DNA from: Bacteroidota bacterium
GTDB taxonomy: Bacteria; Bacteroidota; Bacteroidia; Chitinophagales; Chitinophagaceae
Direction: 5' to 3'
Assembly: GCA_016868815.1 (NCBI GenBank)
Contig: VGFQ01000015.1
Coordinates: 1-46,690, forward strand
Length of the DNA stretch: 46,690 bases
In this document: in pieces, positions 1 through 9,426 of the stretch
How the letters are laid out: every line of letters begins with the position of its first letter
How positions within the stretch are numbered: position 1 is the first letter of the stretch
The notes under the pieces: model-generated
Database searches by the model: none
What the model saw: the letters and a program-made list of their open reading frames with translations, nothing else
Told to the model about the DNA's origin: nothing
Translations under genes and position numbers: made by a program

Positions 1-615
1 TCCCCCTTACGCTTGCATACTGTAAAAACCTTTGAAGGGGTGGAAGCCTGGAGTTGTTCCGGCACGCCGGTCGACTGCGTGAAGATTGCCGTCGACAAGG
101 TCTTGCACCGCAAGCCCGACCTATGCTTGAGCGGCATCAACCACGGTGCGAACCATTCCATCAACGTCATCTACTCCGGCACAATGTCAGCTGCCATTGA
201 GGCCTCGATCGAAAACATCCCCTCCATCGGCTTCTCCCTGCTGGACCTGAGCATGGATGCTGACTTCAGCGCCGCACGTGCCTACGCCCGGCAGATCGTG
301 GCATCTGTACTTTCGACGAAGCCCGACAAGCACCTCTGCCTGAACGTCAATATCCCCAACGTAACAGAGAAGTTGATCCGCGGGATACGGATATGCCGGC
401 AGGCGAACGCCAAATACGAGGAAGAATTCAAAGAACGCGTAGATCCGGCCGGCCAGCGCTATTACTGGCTGACGGGCAAGTTTGTGAACTTCGACAAAGA
501 CAAAGACACGGATGTCTGGGCTCTCCAAAACCAATATGTCAGCGTGGTACCGGTACAATTCGACCTGACGGCACATGAGTGCCTAGCACGCATGAAAAAA
601 GTTTACGGATGGTGA
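1..615 (+). CDS. surE: 5'/3'-nucleotidase SurE, 3' part (runs off the left edge)
   Basis: SurE is a cytosolic metal-dependent phosphatase that removes phosphate from nucleoside monophosphates. The frame is open from the first base, so the N-terminus with the acidic metal-binding residues lies outside the window. Visible family signatures are PLRLHTVKTFEGVEAW, the STOP-like SGTPVDCVKIA segment, and the SGINHGANHSINVIYSGTMSAAIEA block that contributes Asn to the metal site and substrate loop. About 204 residues are present out of a usual 250-260. The stop codon overlaps the start of the next small gene by a few bases, so the two are probably co-translated. Identity is secure; only the start is missing. 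Confidence 0.95.
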   Translation, partial: SPLRLHTVKTFEGVEAWSCSGTPVDCVKIAVDKVLHRKPDLCLSGINHGANHSINVIYSGTMSAAIEASIENIPSIGFSLLDLSMDADFSAARAYARQIVASVLSTKPDKHLCLNVNIPNVTEKLIRGIRICRQANAKYEEEFKERVDPAGQRYYWLTGKFVNFDKDKDTDVWALQNQYVSVVPVQFDLTAHECLARMKKVYGW

Positions 616-908
616 GCTTCCGGCGTGATCAGATAGGGTTCGGTCTCCTGCTGGGACTGCTTACCCCCGTCCTCAGCTTCTTCGGATATTACCAGTGGAA
701 GTTCGGCACCTACGAACTCTCAGAATACCTTTTCTACCTGCGCACCAACCGTCCACTGGTGACGGCCATCACCATTCCCTGCCTGGTGCTGAACATTGCC
801 CTGTTCACCTATTACATCAACACGAAGCGTGATGAGACGGCCAAGGGAATCTTCGCTGTGACACTGCTCTACGCGTTGGCCTCCTTGGCATACAAGTTTT
901 TCGGTTGA
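609..908 (+). CDS. Small three-helix membrane protein, unknown function
   Basis: This 99-residue protein begins MVSFRRDQIGFG. The ATG at 609 overlaps the surE stop (613-615), which favours it over an in-frame upstream ATG at 579 that would lie deep inside surE. Three hydrophobic segments are visible: residues about 8-25 (GFGLLLGLLTPVLSFFGYY), 48-68 (PLVTAITIPCLVLNIALFTYY) and 80-97 (GIFAVTLLYALASLAYKFF). Short basic loops separate them. I recognise no enzymatic motif. Tight coupling to surE, with lpxB nearby, suggests a conserved housekeeping neighbourhood in this group, but the function is unknown. Confidence 0.75.
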   Translation: MVSFRRDQIGFGLLLGLLTPVLSFFGYYQWKFGTYELSEYLFYLRTNRPLVTAITIPCLVLNIALFTYYINTKRDETAKGIFAVTLLYALASLAYKFFG

Positions 909-932
909 CCGTCTCGCTGCTGGGCTATGTGC

Positions 933-1436
933 TTACGGCCCCATCGTTAGAGCCAGTAAGACAATGGCCAGTAACAGTGCAAAGATGATTGTTATTAGAA
1001 ACAGACCCATGGATACCGCGCCAAAGATCATGCCGATGAGTTTCTCTGAGCCCATTTTTTGGGCCTTCTGCCCTTTGATGAGGGCTAAAATGCCTACTGG
1101 CAAAGACGCCAGGAAAAGGAAGAAGCCTACCACCGGGATCCATAGAGTTAAAAGACTTACCAGCGAGATGATCCCCAGGCTCAAGGATTGCTTAGCCAGC
1201 CGATCTGCCTTCTCAGGATCATCTTCTGCCCCTGCAGCCGTACGCCCTTCCAGCCAGCGTTGCAGTCGCTCGGCGAGGCGGGCCGCCAATGGAACCCGCG
1301 GCCTCTGACGAGCCACCTTTGAGACCTGCAGCTTCGGCGAAGGAACAATGACAAGGATGGGAGATACGGACAAAGTGCCAGCGGGCAGAGGAGTAAATAA
1401 AAACAGGGATACTGCCGCTATCAGTGTGAACTGCAT
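933..1436 (-). CDS. Membrane protein with DUF4190-like C-terminal domain, paralogue A
   Basis: The protein has 167 residues if it starts at MQFTLIAAVSLFLF, where an AAGGG lies about 6 bases upstream; the frame stays open further upstream to 1523. It has an N-terminal hydrophobic segment, a proline-rich stretch containing PSPKLQ, a basic linker (ARLAERLQRWLEGR) and two C-terminal membrane helices (SLGIISLVSLLTLWIPVVG and IGMIFGAVSMGLFLIT). Between the helices is GILALIKGQKAQKMGSEK, the small-protein pattern seen in DUF4190-like membrane proteins. It is a tandem paralogue of the gene at 1566-2096, with the same order of segments and near-identical linker motifs. Function is unknown. Confidence 0.7.
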   Translation of the reverse strand: MQFTLIAAVSLFLFTPLPAGTLSVSPILVIVPSPKLQVSKVARQRPRVPLAARLAERLQRWLEGRTAAGAEDDPEKADRLAKQSLSLGIISLVSLLTLWIPVVGFFLFLASLPVGILALIKGQKAQKMGSEKLIGMIFGAVSMGLFLITIIFALLLAIVLLALTMGP

Positions 1437-1565
1437 AAAAGCCCTTACGGGCAGGCGCTCCGTTCTCGCATATCGACTCTTCACATTTTTATTTAAGTAA
1501 ATGTACCCACTACAAAGAATCACCCTATAGATAAATATTCACTGAGCAGAGATGGACGGGACTTC

Positions 1566-2096
1566 CTAGCCCAGGAGGGTGAGGATGCCGATCAGAAAAA
1601 GCAGGGCAAAAATCATCACCAGTGCAAAAAGACAGACGGAGACGATGCCCAGCACCAGCCCTGCAGTCTTCTCGGAGCCCAGGTGCTGGGCCTTGAGGCC
1701 ATTGACAATCGCCAGCACACCCAAGGGCAAGATGCTCAAGAGGAGGATGCCACCCACGCCGGGCACCCAGGCAAGCAACAAGGCAGACACTGCAAGGATG
1801 CCATAGGTCAGTGAGCGCTTCGCCAGCCGCTCCGTCCTGGCCTCATCCACCACCTTTCGGAATAGGTTGCGCATCGCATGCCAGGCATGGAGCCTTTCCC
1901 GAAAACGGCTGTGACGAGACATCATCCCCTTCCTGCTGCGAGGCGCCGACAACGATTTCCCCTGTGCCGGCGGAACGATGACCATACAGGTGGGACCTAA
2001 AGGGGCGGGCAGCGGTGTAGCAATCGTCTCCGAGTAGCCGGCATACAGAAGGGCCAGTGCTGCACAGAACCGAAGGAAGGGTCGAGCATGTTGCAT
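1566..2096 (-). CDS. Membrane protein with DUF4190-like C-terminal domain, paralogue B
   Basis: The protein has 176 residues from MQHARPFLRFCAALALLYAG, chosen because it opens with a signal or anchor helix; the frame extends to 2231 but would then run into the lpxB start. A proline-rich stretch (PLPAPLGPTCMVIVPP) follows, then a basic region and two membrane helices around GVLAIVNGLKAQHLGSEKTAGLVLGIVSV. The GLKAQHLGSEKT segment matches GQKAQKMGSEKL of the neighbour at 933-1436, so the two arose by tandem duplication. They point the same way with a 129-base gap and may be co-transcribed. No catalytic motif is visible and function is unknown. Confidence 0.7.
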   Translation of the reverse strand: MQHARPFLRFCAALALLYAGYSETIATPLPAPLGPTCMVIVPPAQGKSLSAPRSRKGMMSRHSRFRERLHAWHAMRNLFRKVVDEARTERLAKRSLTYGILAVSALLLAWVPGVGGILLLSILPLGVLAIVNGLKAQHLGSEKTAGLVLGIVSVCLFALVMIFALLFLIGILTLLG

Positions 2097-2245
2097 GAAC
2101 AAGACAGAAGATGATGAAAGGCGCTGCACCAGCAGGGCAGGATGAAGATGCATCCCTTCGGCCATCAACGCTTTTCCACCAGCGCTTTTCAGGCGACACC
2201 CTGGTGTGCGCTTGATTGGACTACCTTGCAAGGGAATCCGTTGGA

Positions 2246-3361
2246 ATGCGATACTATCTCATCGCCGGGGAGGCCTCTGGAGACCTTCACGGCGGGAACC
2301 TCATCCGGGCCATCCGAGAACGAGATCCACAGGCTGAGGTCCGTTGCTGGGGGGGCGAGCACATGCAGGCAGCCGGGGCCGTGCTGGTGAAGCACTACCG
2401 CGACCTTGCCTTCATGGGCTTTCTCGAGGTGGTCGCACACCTCAGCACCATCCTCCGGAACCTGCGCTTCTGCGAGCAAGAATTGCTGCAATTCCGGCCA
2501 GACGTGGTCATCTTTATCGACTATCCCGGGTTCAACATCCGCATGGCCTCCTTCGCCAAGCGGCAGGGGATGCGCACCGTCTATTACATCTCTCCGCAGG
2601 TATGGGCCTGGAAAGAAGCCCGCGTGAAAACCTTGAAGAGGTCGATCGACCGCATGCTGGTGATCCTTCCCTTCGAGCAGGACTTCTACCGACGCTGGGG
2701 CTGGGAAGTGGAATATGTAGGCCACCCCCTGCTGAAGGAGATCGATCGGCGACGTTCGGAGCGCTTAGAAGGCAAGGTCAGCCTGCCCTCCAGCAAGCCG
2801 CTGGTCGCCCTGCTGCCCGGCTCTCGCAAGCAAGAGGTACGCCTCAAGCTGCCGGTGATGATGGAAGTAGCCAGCCGTTTTCCGCAATGCCGCTTCGTGG
2901 TGGCACAGGCCCCTGGCCTGGAAGATGAAAGCATCCTTCCCTACTGCCGAACGTGCCCGCAGGTAGAGATCAGAAAAGGGGATACCTACGGGCTGCTCCT
3001 AGAGGCGGATGCGGCGCTGGTGACCTCCGGCACAGCCACGCTGGAAGCAGCACTATTCGGAGTGCCAGAAGTCGTCTGCTATAAAGGAAGCCAACTCTCC
3101 TATTGGATTGCAAAGTGGTTGGTGAATATCAAATACATTTCCCTGGTGAACCTGATCATGGACCGAGAAGTGGTCAAGGAACTCATCCAGGATCGCCTCA
3201 CCGCCGACAGCCTCGCAGAAGAACTGTCGAAACTCCTGCAGGCAGCACATGCCGCGAGGATACAGTCGGACTACACCTTCCTCCGCCAACGGCTTCGCAA
3301 CGAAGGCGATGCCTCCGAGCGGGCGGCCGCCTCCATCGTGGCATTGGCAGGCAAGGGATGA
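2246..3361 (+). CDS. lpxB: Lipid-A-disaccharide synthase LpxB
   Basis: LpxB is a peripheral inner-membrane GT19 glycosyltransferase that joins lipid X and UDP-2,3-diacylglucosamine in lipid A synthesis. The 371-residue product starts MRYYLIAGEASGDLHGG, the canonical family N-terminus; an in-frame ATG 30 bases upstream adds non-family residues and is rejected. Further signatures are IDYPGFNIRMA, YYISPQVWAWKEARV, VEYVGHPLL, ALLPGSRKQEV and TSGTATLEAALFGVPEVVCYK, the last forming the nucleotide-sugar pocket. Length is normal. It follows the surE neighbourhood, as is common in Bacteroidota, and is divergent from the paralogue B gene. Confidence 0.96.
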   Translation: MRYYLIAGEASGDLHGGNLIRAIRERDPQAEVRCWGGEHMQAAGAVLVKHYRDLAFMGFLEVVAHLSTILRNLRFCEQELLQFRPDVVIFIDYPGFNIRMASFAKRQGMRTVYYISPQVWAWKEARVKTLKRSIDRMLVILPFEQDFYRRWGWEVEYVGHPLLKEIDRRRSERLEGKVSLPSSKPLVALLPGSRKQEVRLKLPVMMEVASRFPQCRFVVAQAPGLEDESILPYCRTCPQVEIRKGDTYGLLLEADAALVTSGTATLEAALFGVPEVVCYKGSQLSYWIAKWLVNIKYISLVNLIMDREVVKELIQDRLTADSLAEELSKLLQAAHAARIQSDYTFLRQRLRNEGDASERAAASIVALAGKG

Positions 3362-3392
3362 GTCGACAGCCAAGCGCCTGGCATCTTGAAGG

Positions 3393-3575
3393 CTAGTCCA
3401 AGATCAGCCGAACGATAATCACCACCATCGCACACAAGAATAAGAGCAGCGAGATCCGGTTGATGCCGTGCATGTATCGGATCCACTGGGTGTCAGGAGC
3501 TTGGGGATCTTTCTTTCTGAGGTAGAGATACTCTGAGATCTGACGGAGGATGCCCATAGAAAGTTTATTTGCCAA
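3393..3575 (-). CDS. Small conserved membrane protein (DUF6728-like)
   Basis: A 60-residue protein with a soluble, charged first half (ISEYLYLRKKDPQAPDTQW, then MHGINRIS) and one C-terminal helix, LLLFLCAMVVIIVRLIL. The EYLYLRKKDP and MHGINRIS pattern resembles a short family of unknown function widespread in Bacteroidota (I recall it as DUF6728; the name is from memory). It is convergent with lpxB, 31 bases apart. A perfect TAGGTTTG (-7 box) lies upstream at 3586-3593 on this strand. Predicted single-pass inner-membrane protein, role unknown. Confidence 0.65.
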   Translation of the reverse strand: MANKLSMGILRQISEYLYLRKKDPQAPDTQWIRYMHGINRISLLLFLCAMVVIIVRLILD

Positions 3576-3585
3576 ATGATAATTG

Positions 3586-3593
3586 CAAACCTA
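3586..3593 (-). promoter_or_regulatory. Candidate Bacteroidota -7 box (TAGGTTTG)
   Basis: The box is a perfect match to TAnnTTTG on the minus strand, 10 bases upstream of the start codon at 3575. No convincing TTTG -33 element is seen at the expected distance, so this rests on the -7 match and position only. Confidence 0.35.
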
Positions 3594-3632
3594 CGCCGTT
3601 TGGGTGACTCTCATCATTGCCTACCTTAAGGT

Positions 3633-3852
3633 ATGGAATCCCTCACACACATTGCCCGGGGCGCCTGCATCGATGGGGTCCTGCACGGTCGCATGATCGG
3701 GAGAGCGAGCATGCTATGTGGGGCTGCGATCCAGGGCCTGTCAGATATGGACTTTTTAGCAGGCCATTGGATGGATCCACCGCATGAGCTACTGGCTCAT
3801 AGAGGCTTCACCCATTCCTTTCTCTTCTTTTTGCTGTCGGCACCAGATACTG
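3633..3852 (+). pseudogene. Truncated YdjM-like membrane-bound metal-dependent hydrolase (N-terminal remnant)
   Basis: The first 70 or so residues (MESLTHIARGACIDGVLHGR, an LCGAAIQGLSDMDF segment, then LLAHRGFTHSFLFF) match the N-terminus of the YdjM/DUF457 family, whose HRGxTHS motif is part of the metal site. Family members in Bacteroidota are typically over 300 residues. Here similarity stops just after FTHSFLFFLL, and the frame continues as low-complexity proline-rich sequence to a stop at 4025. The reading frame that resembles another protein family then takes over (see 3856-3963). I read this as a remnant left by a deletion. Loss of function is inferred from length. Confidence 0.65.
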
Positions 3853-3855
3853 TGC

Positions 3856-3963
3856 ATGATCCGGACTGGCATCCGTCGCTTCCAGGACAATCTGGAGGCG
3901 CTCCAACACAACTTCCTCCTTCGGGGCTACTTCCAAAAAATCCCCCAGGCCTCCCGCAACCAG
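3856..3963 (+). pseudogene. Possible C-terminal fragment of an MCE/MlaD-family protein
   Basis: In the +1 frame relative to the YdjM remnant, the translation reads RRFQDNLEALQHNFLLRGYF followed by QKIP. MCE/MlaD lipid-transport proteins of Bacteroidota often end in a helix with a NLEALxHNFLLRGYFKK pattern, so this looks like the tail of such a gene. No MCE domain, membrane anchor or start codon precedes it. The frame runs on without a family match into the sufB leader. Together with the preceding remnant it marks a fusion scar of two unrelated genes. The family comparison is from memory. Confidence 0.45.
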
Positions 3964-4044
3964 CATCAGCCCTTTGCAGCCGAAGCCGGGTTGCGAAATG
4001 CGGAAAAAAAGCCCCCCCCTCCTAACCAAAGAACACCTTCCCTG

Positions 4045-4074
4045 TTTCAGTCAGAGGGCATTTTAAGATCTTTG
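4045..4074 (+). promoter_or_regulatory. Candidate promoter of the suf cluster
   Basis: TTTC at 4045-4048 and GATCTTTG at 4067-4074 are spaced about 18 bases apart. This is close to the TTTG-N19-TAnnTTTG pattern of the Bacteroidota primary sigma factor, with one mismatch in each element. The sufB start codon is 24 bases beyond. Confidence 0.3.
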
Positions 4075-4083
4075 CCCCGCGAA

Positions 4084-4090
4084 AAGGAGG
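4084..4090 (+). promoter_or_regulatory. Strong ribosome binding site of sufB
   Basis: AAGGAGG, seven bases before the sufB ATG at 4098. A full Shine-Dalgarno is unusual among the starts in this window and fixes this start codon. Confidence 0.75.
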
Positions 4091-4097
4091 ACCTAGC

Positions 4098-5546
<1,449 letters not shown>

Positions 5547-5594
5547 CAAGACGTCGATTGAAAGGTCTTAAGCATATATCAAGTCAGCAAGAAT

Positions 5595-5611
5595 AGACTC
5601 AAAAGTCTTTT
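5595..5611 (+). terminator. Weak hairpin with T-run between sufB and sufC
   Basis: AGACT-CAAA-AGTCT followed by TTT in the 101-base sufB-sufC spacer. The 5-bp stem is short, so it may be an attenuator, an mRNA-processing or stability element, or chance. It sits where differential expression of sufB against sufCDSE would be set. Confidence 0.25.
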
Positions 5612-5647
5612 CAGATATCAACGAATCGATGCATCAACCAACAAACT

Positions 5648-6418
5648 ATGCTGAATATACAAGACCTGAGGGCGGGCATTGAGGAGATGGAGATCCTACG
5701 GGGCATCATCCTCCAGATACGTCCCGGGGAGGTGCATGCCATCATGGGCCCCAACGGCTCAGGCAAGAGCACGCTGGCATCAGTGCTGGCAGGTCGGTCC
5801 GACTTCGAGGTCACAGGTGGCTCCGTCGAGTTCATGGGAAAGAACCTGTTAGAGATGTCGCCGGAAGATCGAGCCCGCGAAGGCCTGTTCCTCGCCTTCC
5901 AATACCCGGTGGAGATTCCCGGCGTGAGCACTACCAACTTCATCAAGACCGCCGTAAACGAAGTGCGCAAGCACCGCGGCGAAGAACCCCTCGACGCTGT
6001 CGCATTCCTCAAACTGATGAAGGAACGCATGAAACTGGTGCAGATCGACCAGTCGCTCCTCAGCCGTTCTCTCAACGAAGGCTTCTCCGGCGGAGAGAAG
6101 AAACGCAATGAGATCTTCCAGATGGCGATGCTCGAACCCAAATTGGCCATCCTTGACGAGACCGACTCCGGCCTGGACATTGACGCGCTGCGCATCGTTG
6201 CCAATGGCGTCAATCAGTGCCGTGGTAAGGACAACGCCTTCCTCATCGTCACACACTACCAGCGCCTGCTGGAATACATCGAGCCCGACTACGTACACAT
6301 CCTCTACAAAGGCCGGATCGTACGCTCCGGCACCAAGGAACTAGCCCTCGAACTCGAGGAGAAGGGATACGACTTCATCAAGACCGAACTAGAGACGGCC
6401 GACCAGGCCCAGCAGTAA
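5648..6418 (+). CDS. sufC: Fe-S cluster assembly ATPase SufC
   Basis: SufC is an ABC-type ATPase that binds SufB and SufD and drives conformational change of the scaffold; it has no membrane domain. The 256-residue product shows Walker A GPNGSGKST (residues 34-42), a Q-loop in LAFQYPVEIPGVS, the signature-like NEGFSGGEKKRNE, Walker B LAILDETDSGLDID and the H-loop VTHYQR. The SufC-specific FSGGEKKRNEI and ETDSGLDIDAL strings separate it from transporter ATPases. It lies after sufB and 9 bases before sufD. The start has no clear Shine-Dalgarno, which is usual for Bacteroidota. Confidence 0.97.
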   Translation: MLNIQDLRAGIEEMEILRGIILQIRPGEVHAIMGPNGSGKSTLASVLAGRSDFEVTGGSVEFMGKNLLEMSPEDRAREGLFLAFQYPVEIPGVSTTNFIKTAVNEVRKHRGEEPLDAVAFLKLMKERMKLVQIDQSLLSRSLNEGFSGGEKKRNEIFQMAMLEPKLAILDETDSGLDIDALRIVANGVNQCRGKDNAFLIVTHYQRLLEYIEPDYVHILYKGRIVRSGTKELALELEEKGYDFIKTELETADQAQQ

Positions 6419-6427
6419 ACCAATCTG

Positions 6428-7744
6428 ATGTCGCAAACGATCATCGACAAGATCACAGAACAGCAGTCAAACCTACCGGGCAGGGAGGGGTTCCTGGCAG
6501 AGTTCACTGACCGCTCGATGGCAGAGTTTCGCCGGCTGGGCATCCCCGCCGTGAAGCATGAGGAGTGGAGATATACCCGAGTGAGCGGACTCTTCAGGCT
6601 GGAGATGGGCTTCGGGACGGGGACATCCGTGACCGCAGCAGACATCGACGCACATCGACTGCCGGATCACGAGGAGGCCACCGAGCTGGTCTTCATCGAT
6701 GGTCGGTTCGCACCTGCCCTCTCGAATATTCGGCACAATGAAAAGGAGCTGGTGGTAATGCCGCTGTCGGACGCCGCAACCGGTGAACACGCAGATAAGA
6801 TACGCGCACACCTGGGTCACAGCGCCGCCTATCACCCTGACGGAATCCAGGCCCTTAACGCAGCCTTTGCAGGTATAGGTCTCTTTGTGATGGTGCGCAA
6901 GGGGTTCGCCACGGAGAAGCCTATTTATATTTATTGTATCGCCGACAGCCGTACAGGCTACGTCTTTGCCCAGCCACGCACGCTCTTCCTAGTGGAGGCG
7001 GCGACACAAGTGATGGTCGCTGAGCACTATGTCACCCTCGGCAGCGGCGAAAGCTTCACCAACGAGGTATTCGAACTCTGCGCCGAGCAGGACGCCGTTG
7101 TCGAATATGTCAAGATACAAGATGAGGGTCCGATGGCGAGCCATGTGGGGACTACGCATGTGCGCCAGACAGGCCGATGCCTGACCAATGCGGTGACGAT
7201 CAGCCTGAGCGGTCGCATGGTGCGCAATAACCTCAACATGGTCATGGAGGTCGAGCATGGCGAGTCGCACATGCATGGCCTCAGCCTGTTAAACGGAGAG
7301 ACACTCGTCGACAACCACACCATTGTCGACAACATGCAGCCCCACTGCCAAAGCAACGAGCTCTATAAAGCCGTGCTGGACGAGGCTTCCACGGGCGTCT
7401 TCAACGGCAAGATATTCGTCCGCAAGGACGCCCAGAAGACCAATGCCTATCAGTCGAACAAGAATATCCTCATCGGTGAGAAGGCTTCTGCTAACACGAA
7501 GCCGCAGCTCGAGATCTTCGCCGACGACGTGAAGTGCTCACATGGCTGCACGGTGGGGCGCCTCGACGAGGAGGCCATGTTCTACCTCCGGGCACGCGGC
7601 CTCGGAGAGGCGTCCGCCCGGGCGCTGCTGCTACATGCCTTTGCAGCCGACATCCTAGACCGCATCGGACACGAACCACTGCGTCGCTATGTCGACCGAC
7701 TCGTATCACAGCGCCTTGCCTACGACATCCATAATGGCCAGTGA
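6428..7744 (+). CDS. sufD: Fe-S cluster assembly protein SufD
   Basis: SufD is the SufB paralogue that pairs with it in the SufBC2D scaffold and helps iron entry. The 438-residue product has an N-terminal helical region containing GIPAVKHEEWRYT. The right-handed beta-helix core follows (EVEHGESHMHGLSLLNGETL, then DNHTIVDNMQPHC). The C-terminal FNGKIFVRKDAQKTNAYQSN, KPQLEIFADDVKCSHGCTVG and LDEEAMFYLRARGL strings are diagnostic. The conserved His in DVKCSHG is present. The stop overlaps the sufS start by 11 bases, consistent with coupled translation. Confidence 0.96.
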   Translation: MSQTIIDKITEQQSNLPGREGFLAEFTDRSMAEFRRLGIPAVKHEEWRYTRVSGLFRLEMGFGTGTSVTAADIDAHRLPDHEEATELVFIDGRFAPALSNIRHNEKELVVMPLSDAATGEHADKIRAHLGHSAAYHPDGIQALNAAFAGIGLFVMVRKGFATEKPIYIYCIADSRTGYVFAQPRTLFLVEAATQVMVAEHYVTLGSGESFTNEVFELCAEQDAVVEYVKIQDEGPMASHVGTTHVRQTGRCLTNAVTISLSGRMVRNNLNMVMEVEHGESHMHGLSLLNGETLVDNHTIVDNMQPHCQSNELYKAVLDEASTGVFNGKIFVRKDAQKTNAYQSNKNILIGEKASANTKPQLEIFADDVKCSHGCTVGRLDEEAMFYLRARGLGEASARALLLHAFAADILDRIGHEPLRRYVDRLVSQRLAYDIHNGQ

Positions 7745-8975
7745 GGAAAACCATAACACTTTCGACGTCCGGCGCATCCGGGCCGACTTTCCCATCCTGC
7801 AGCGGACGGTGAAAGGCAAGCCGCTCGTATATCTCGACAACGCCGCCACCACACAGAAGCCAACCGCCGTCATTGACGCGCTCACGGCCTATTACACCGG
7901 CTGCAACGCCAACATCCACCGCGGCATCCACACGCTGGCCGACGAGGCCACGGCTGCCTTCGAGGCCACGCGCGAGGCAGCTCGTCGCTTCATCGGCGCG
8001 GCGTCGACCGAAGAGATCATCTTCACCCGTGGCACCACAGAGTCCATCAACCTCGTAGCCGCCAGCTGGGGGCGCGAGCACATACGTGAAGGCGACGAGA
8101 TCATCTTGTCCACCCTCGAGCACCACTCAAACATCGTCCCCTGGCAGATGGTGGCCGAAGAACGGGGCGCCCGCATCCGCGTAGTGCCGGTGGATGAGGA
8201 CGGTGCCTTCCAATATGAAGCGTTCCTGAAACTGCTCTCTACCCGCACGCGCATCGTGTCCATCGTCCATGTCTCCAATGCGCTGGGTGTCGTGCAGCCC
8301 ATCGAAGACATCATCCGCGCCGCACATGGGGTGGGGGCGCTGGTGCTGGTCGACGGTGCCCAGTCGGCCGTCCACCTCGACATAGACGTGCAGCGGCTCG
8401 ACTGCGATTTCTTCGCCTGCGCCGCCCATAAGATCTATGGCCCGACAGGCGTCGGCATCCTCTACGCGAAACATAGCATACTCTCCACGATGGCTCCCTA
8501 CCAAGGGGGGGGAGAGATGATCCGGGAGGTGCGTTTCACGGGCACGACCTACAACGACCCGCCCTTCCGCTTCGAGGCGGGCACGCCCAACATCGCCGAC
8601 GTGGTGGCTTTCCGCGCCGCCATTGAATATGTGGAAGCCATCGGCAAGCCAGTCATTCGGGCCCATGAAGAGGCACTGCTGGCACAAGTCTCAGAACGCG
8701 TCCTAAAGATCCCCGGCGTGCGAATCCTCGGCGACATCCCCGGTCGCATCGGCGTACTGTCGTTCACCGTTGATGGAGTACATCCGCAGGACATCGGCAT
8801 TTTGCTCGACAACCAGGGCGTAGCCGTACGTACTGGGCACCACTGCACCCAACCCCTCATGCACCGCTTCGGCATTGCGGGCACCACCCGTGCTTCCCTC
8901 GCATTGTACAACACCTCGGAAGAGATGGACTTCTTCGCCACATCGCTGGAAAAGGTCGTACGCATGCTCTCATGA
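7734..8975 (+). CDS. sufS: Cysteine desulfurase SufS
   Basis: SufS is a PLP-dependent group II cysteine desulfurase that takes sulfur from cysteine as an enzyme persulfide. With the start MASEENHNTFDVRRIRADFP (413 residues) the family N-terminus is intact; an upstream in-frame ATG at 7689 lies inside sufD and is rejected. Visible are YLDNAATTQKP, the PLP lysine in CAAHKIYGPTG (about Lys233) and the catalytic cysteine in RTGHHCTQPLM (about Cys371) on the short group II loop. It overlaps sufD by 11 bases and sufE by 4 bases, and SufE is its sulfur acceptor. Confidence 0.97.
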   Translation: MASEENHNTFDVRRIRADFPILQRTVKGKPLVYLDNAATTQKPTAVIDALTAYYTGCNANIHRGIHTLADEATAAFEATREAARRFIGAASTEEIIFTRGTTESINLVAASWGREHIREGDEIILSTLEHHSNIVPWQMVAEERGARIRVVPVDEDGAFQYEAFLKLLSTRTRIVSIVHVSNALGVVQPIEDIIRAAHGVGALVLVDGAQSAVHLDIDVQRLDCDFFACAAHKIYGPTGVGILYAKHSILSTMAPYQGGGEMIREVRFTGTTYNDPPFRFEAGTPNIADVVAFRAAIEYVEAIGKPVIRAHEEALLAQVSERVLKIPGVRILGDIPGRIGVLSFTVDGVHPQDIGILLDNQGVAVRTGHHCTQPLMHRFGIAGTTRASLALYNTSEEMDFFATSLEKVVRMLS

Positions 8976-9418
8976 AGATGGAGACCAGGCCTTCCATACG
9001 AGCCATAGAAGAGGAGATCGTGGAAGAATTCGCGCTCTTCGACGACTGGGAGTCGAAATACGAGTACATCATCGACATGGGTCGGCAGCTCGCCTCTCTC
9101 GACACGTCCTACAAGACAGATGCACACCGCATTCACGGCTGCCAGTCGACCGTCTGGGTGGCTTCCGAGTACCTCGACGGGCGCATGCAGTTCCATGCTG
9201 ACGCCGACGCGATGATCGTCAAAGGCCTCGTGAGCATGCTTATCCGTGTACTCTCCGGCCAGACACCCGACGACATCCTGAACACCGAACTGGAATTTAT
9301 CGACCGCATCGGCATGACCAGTCATCTGGCACAGACACGCTCCAACGGACTTCGAGCAATGGTCAGGCAGATGAAGCTCGACACCGCCGCCTGGAAACTC
9401 AAACAGCAGAATCCTTAA
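8972..9418 (+). CDS. sufE: Sulfur acceptor protein SufE
   Basis: SufE accepts the persulfide from SufS and passes it to SufB. The 148-residue product has the family core DWESKYEYIIDMGRQL and the acceptor loop RIHGCQSTVW with Cys57 as acceptor. The later LIRVLSGQTPDDIL and RSNGLRAMVRQMK segments also match the family. The ATGA overlap with the sufS stop indicates translational coupling. Length is normal for SufE. The next gene, sufT, begins 8 bases after the stop. Confidence 0.96.
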   Translation: MKMETRPSIRAIEEEIVEEFALFDDWESKYEYIIDMGRQLASLDTSYKTDAHRIHGCQSTVWVASEYLDGRMQFHADADAMIVKGLVSMLIRVLSGQTPDDILNTELEFIDRIGMTSHLAQTRSNGLRAMVRQMKLDTAAWKLKQQNP

Positions 9419-9426
9419 GAAAAGAC

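Noticed and set aside
3599..3629. TTTG-N19-TACCTTAA as a promoter for the YdjM remnant
   Set aside because: Spacing is ideal but the predicted start of transcription would fall at or after the ATG at 3633, and the -7 box has two mismatches.
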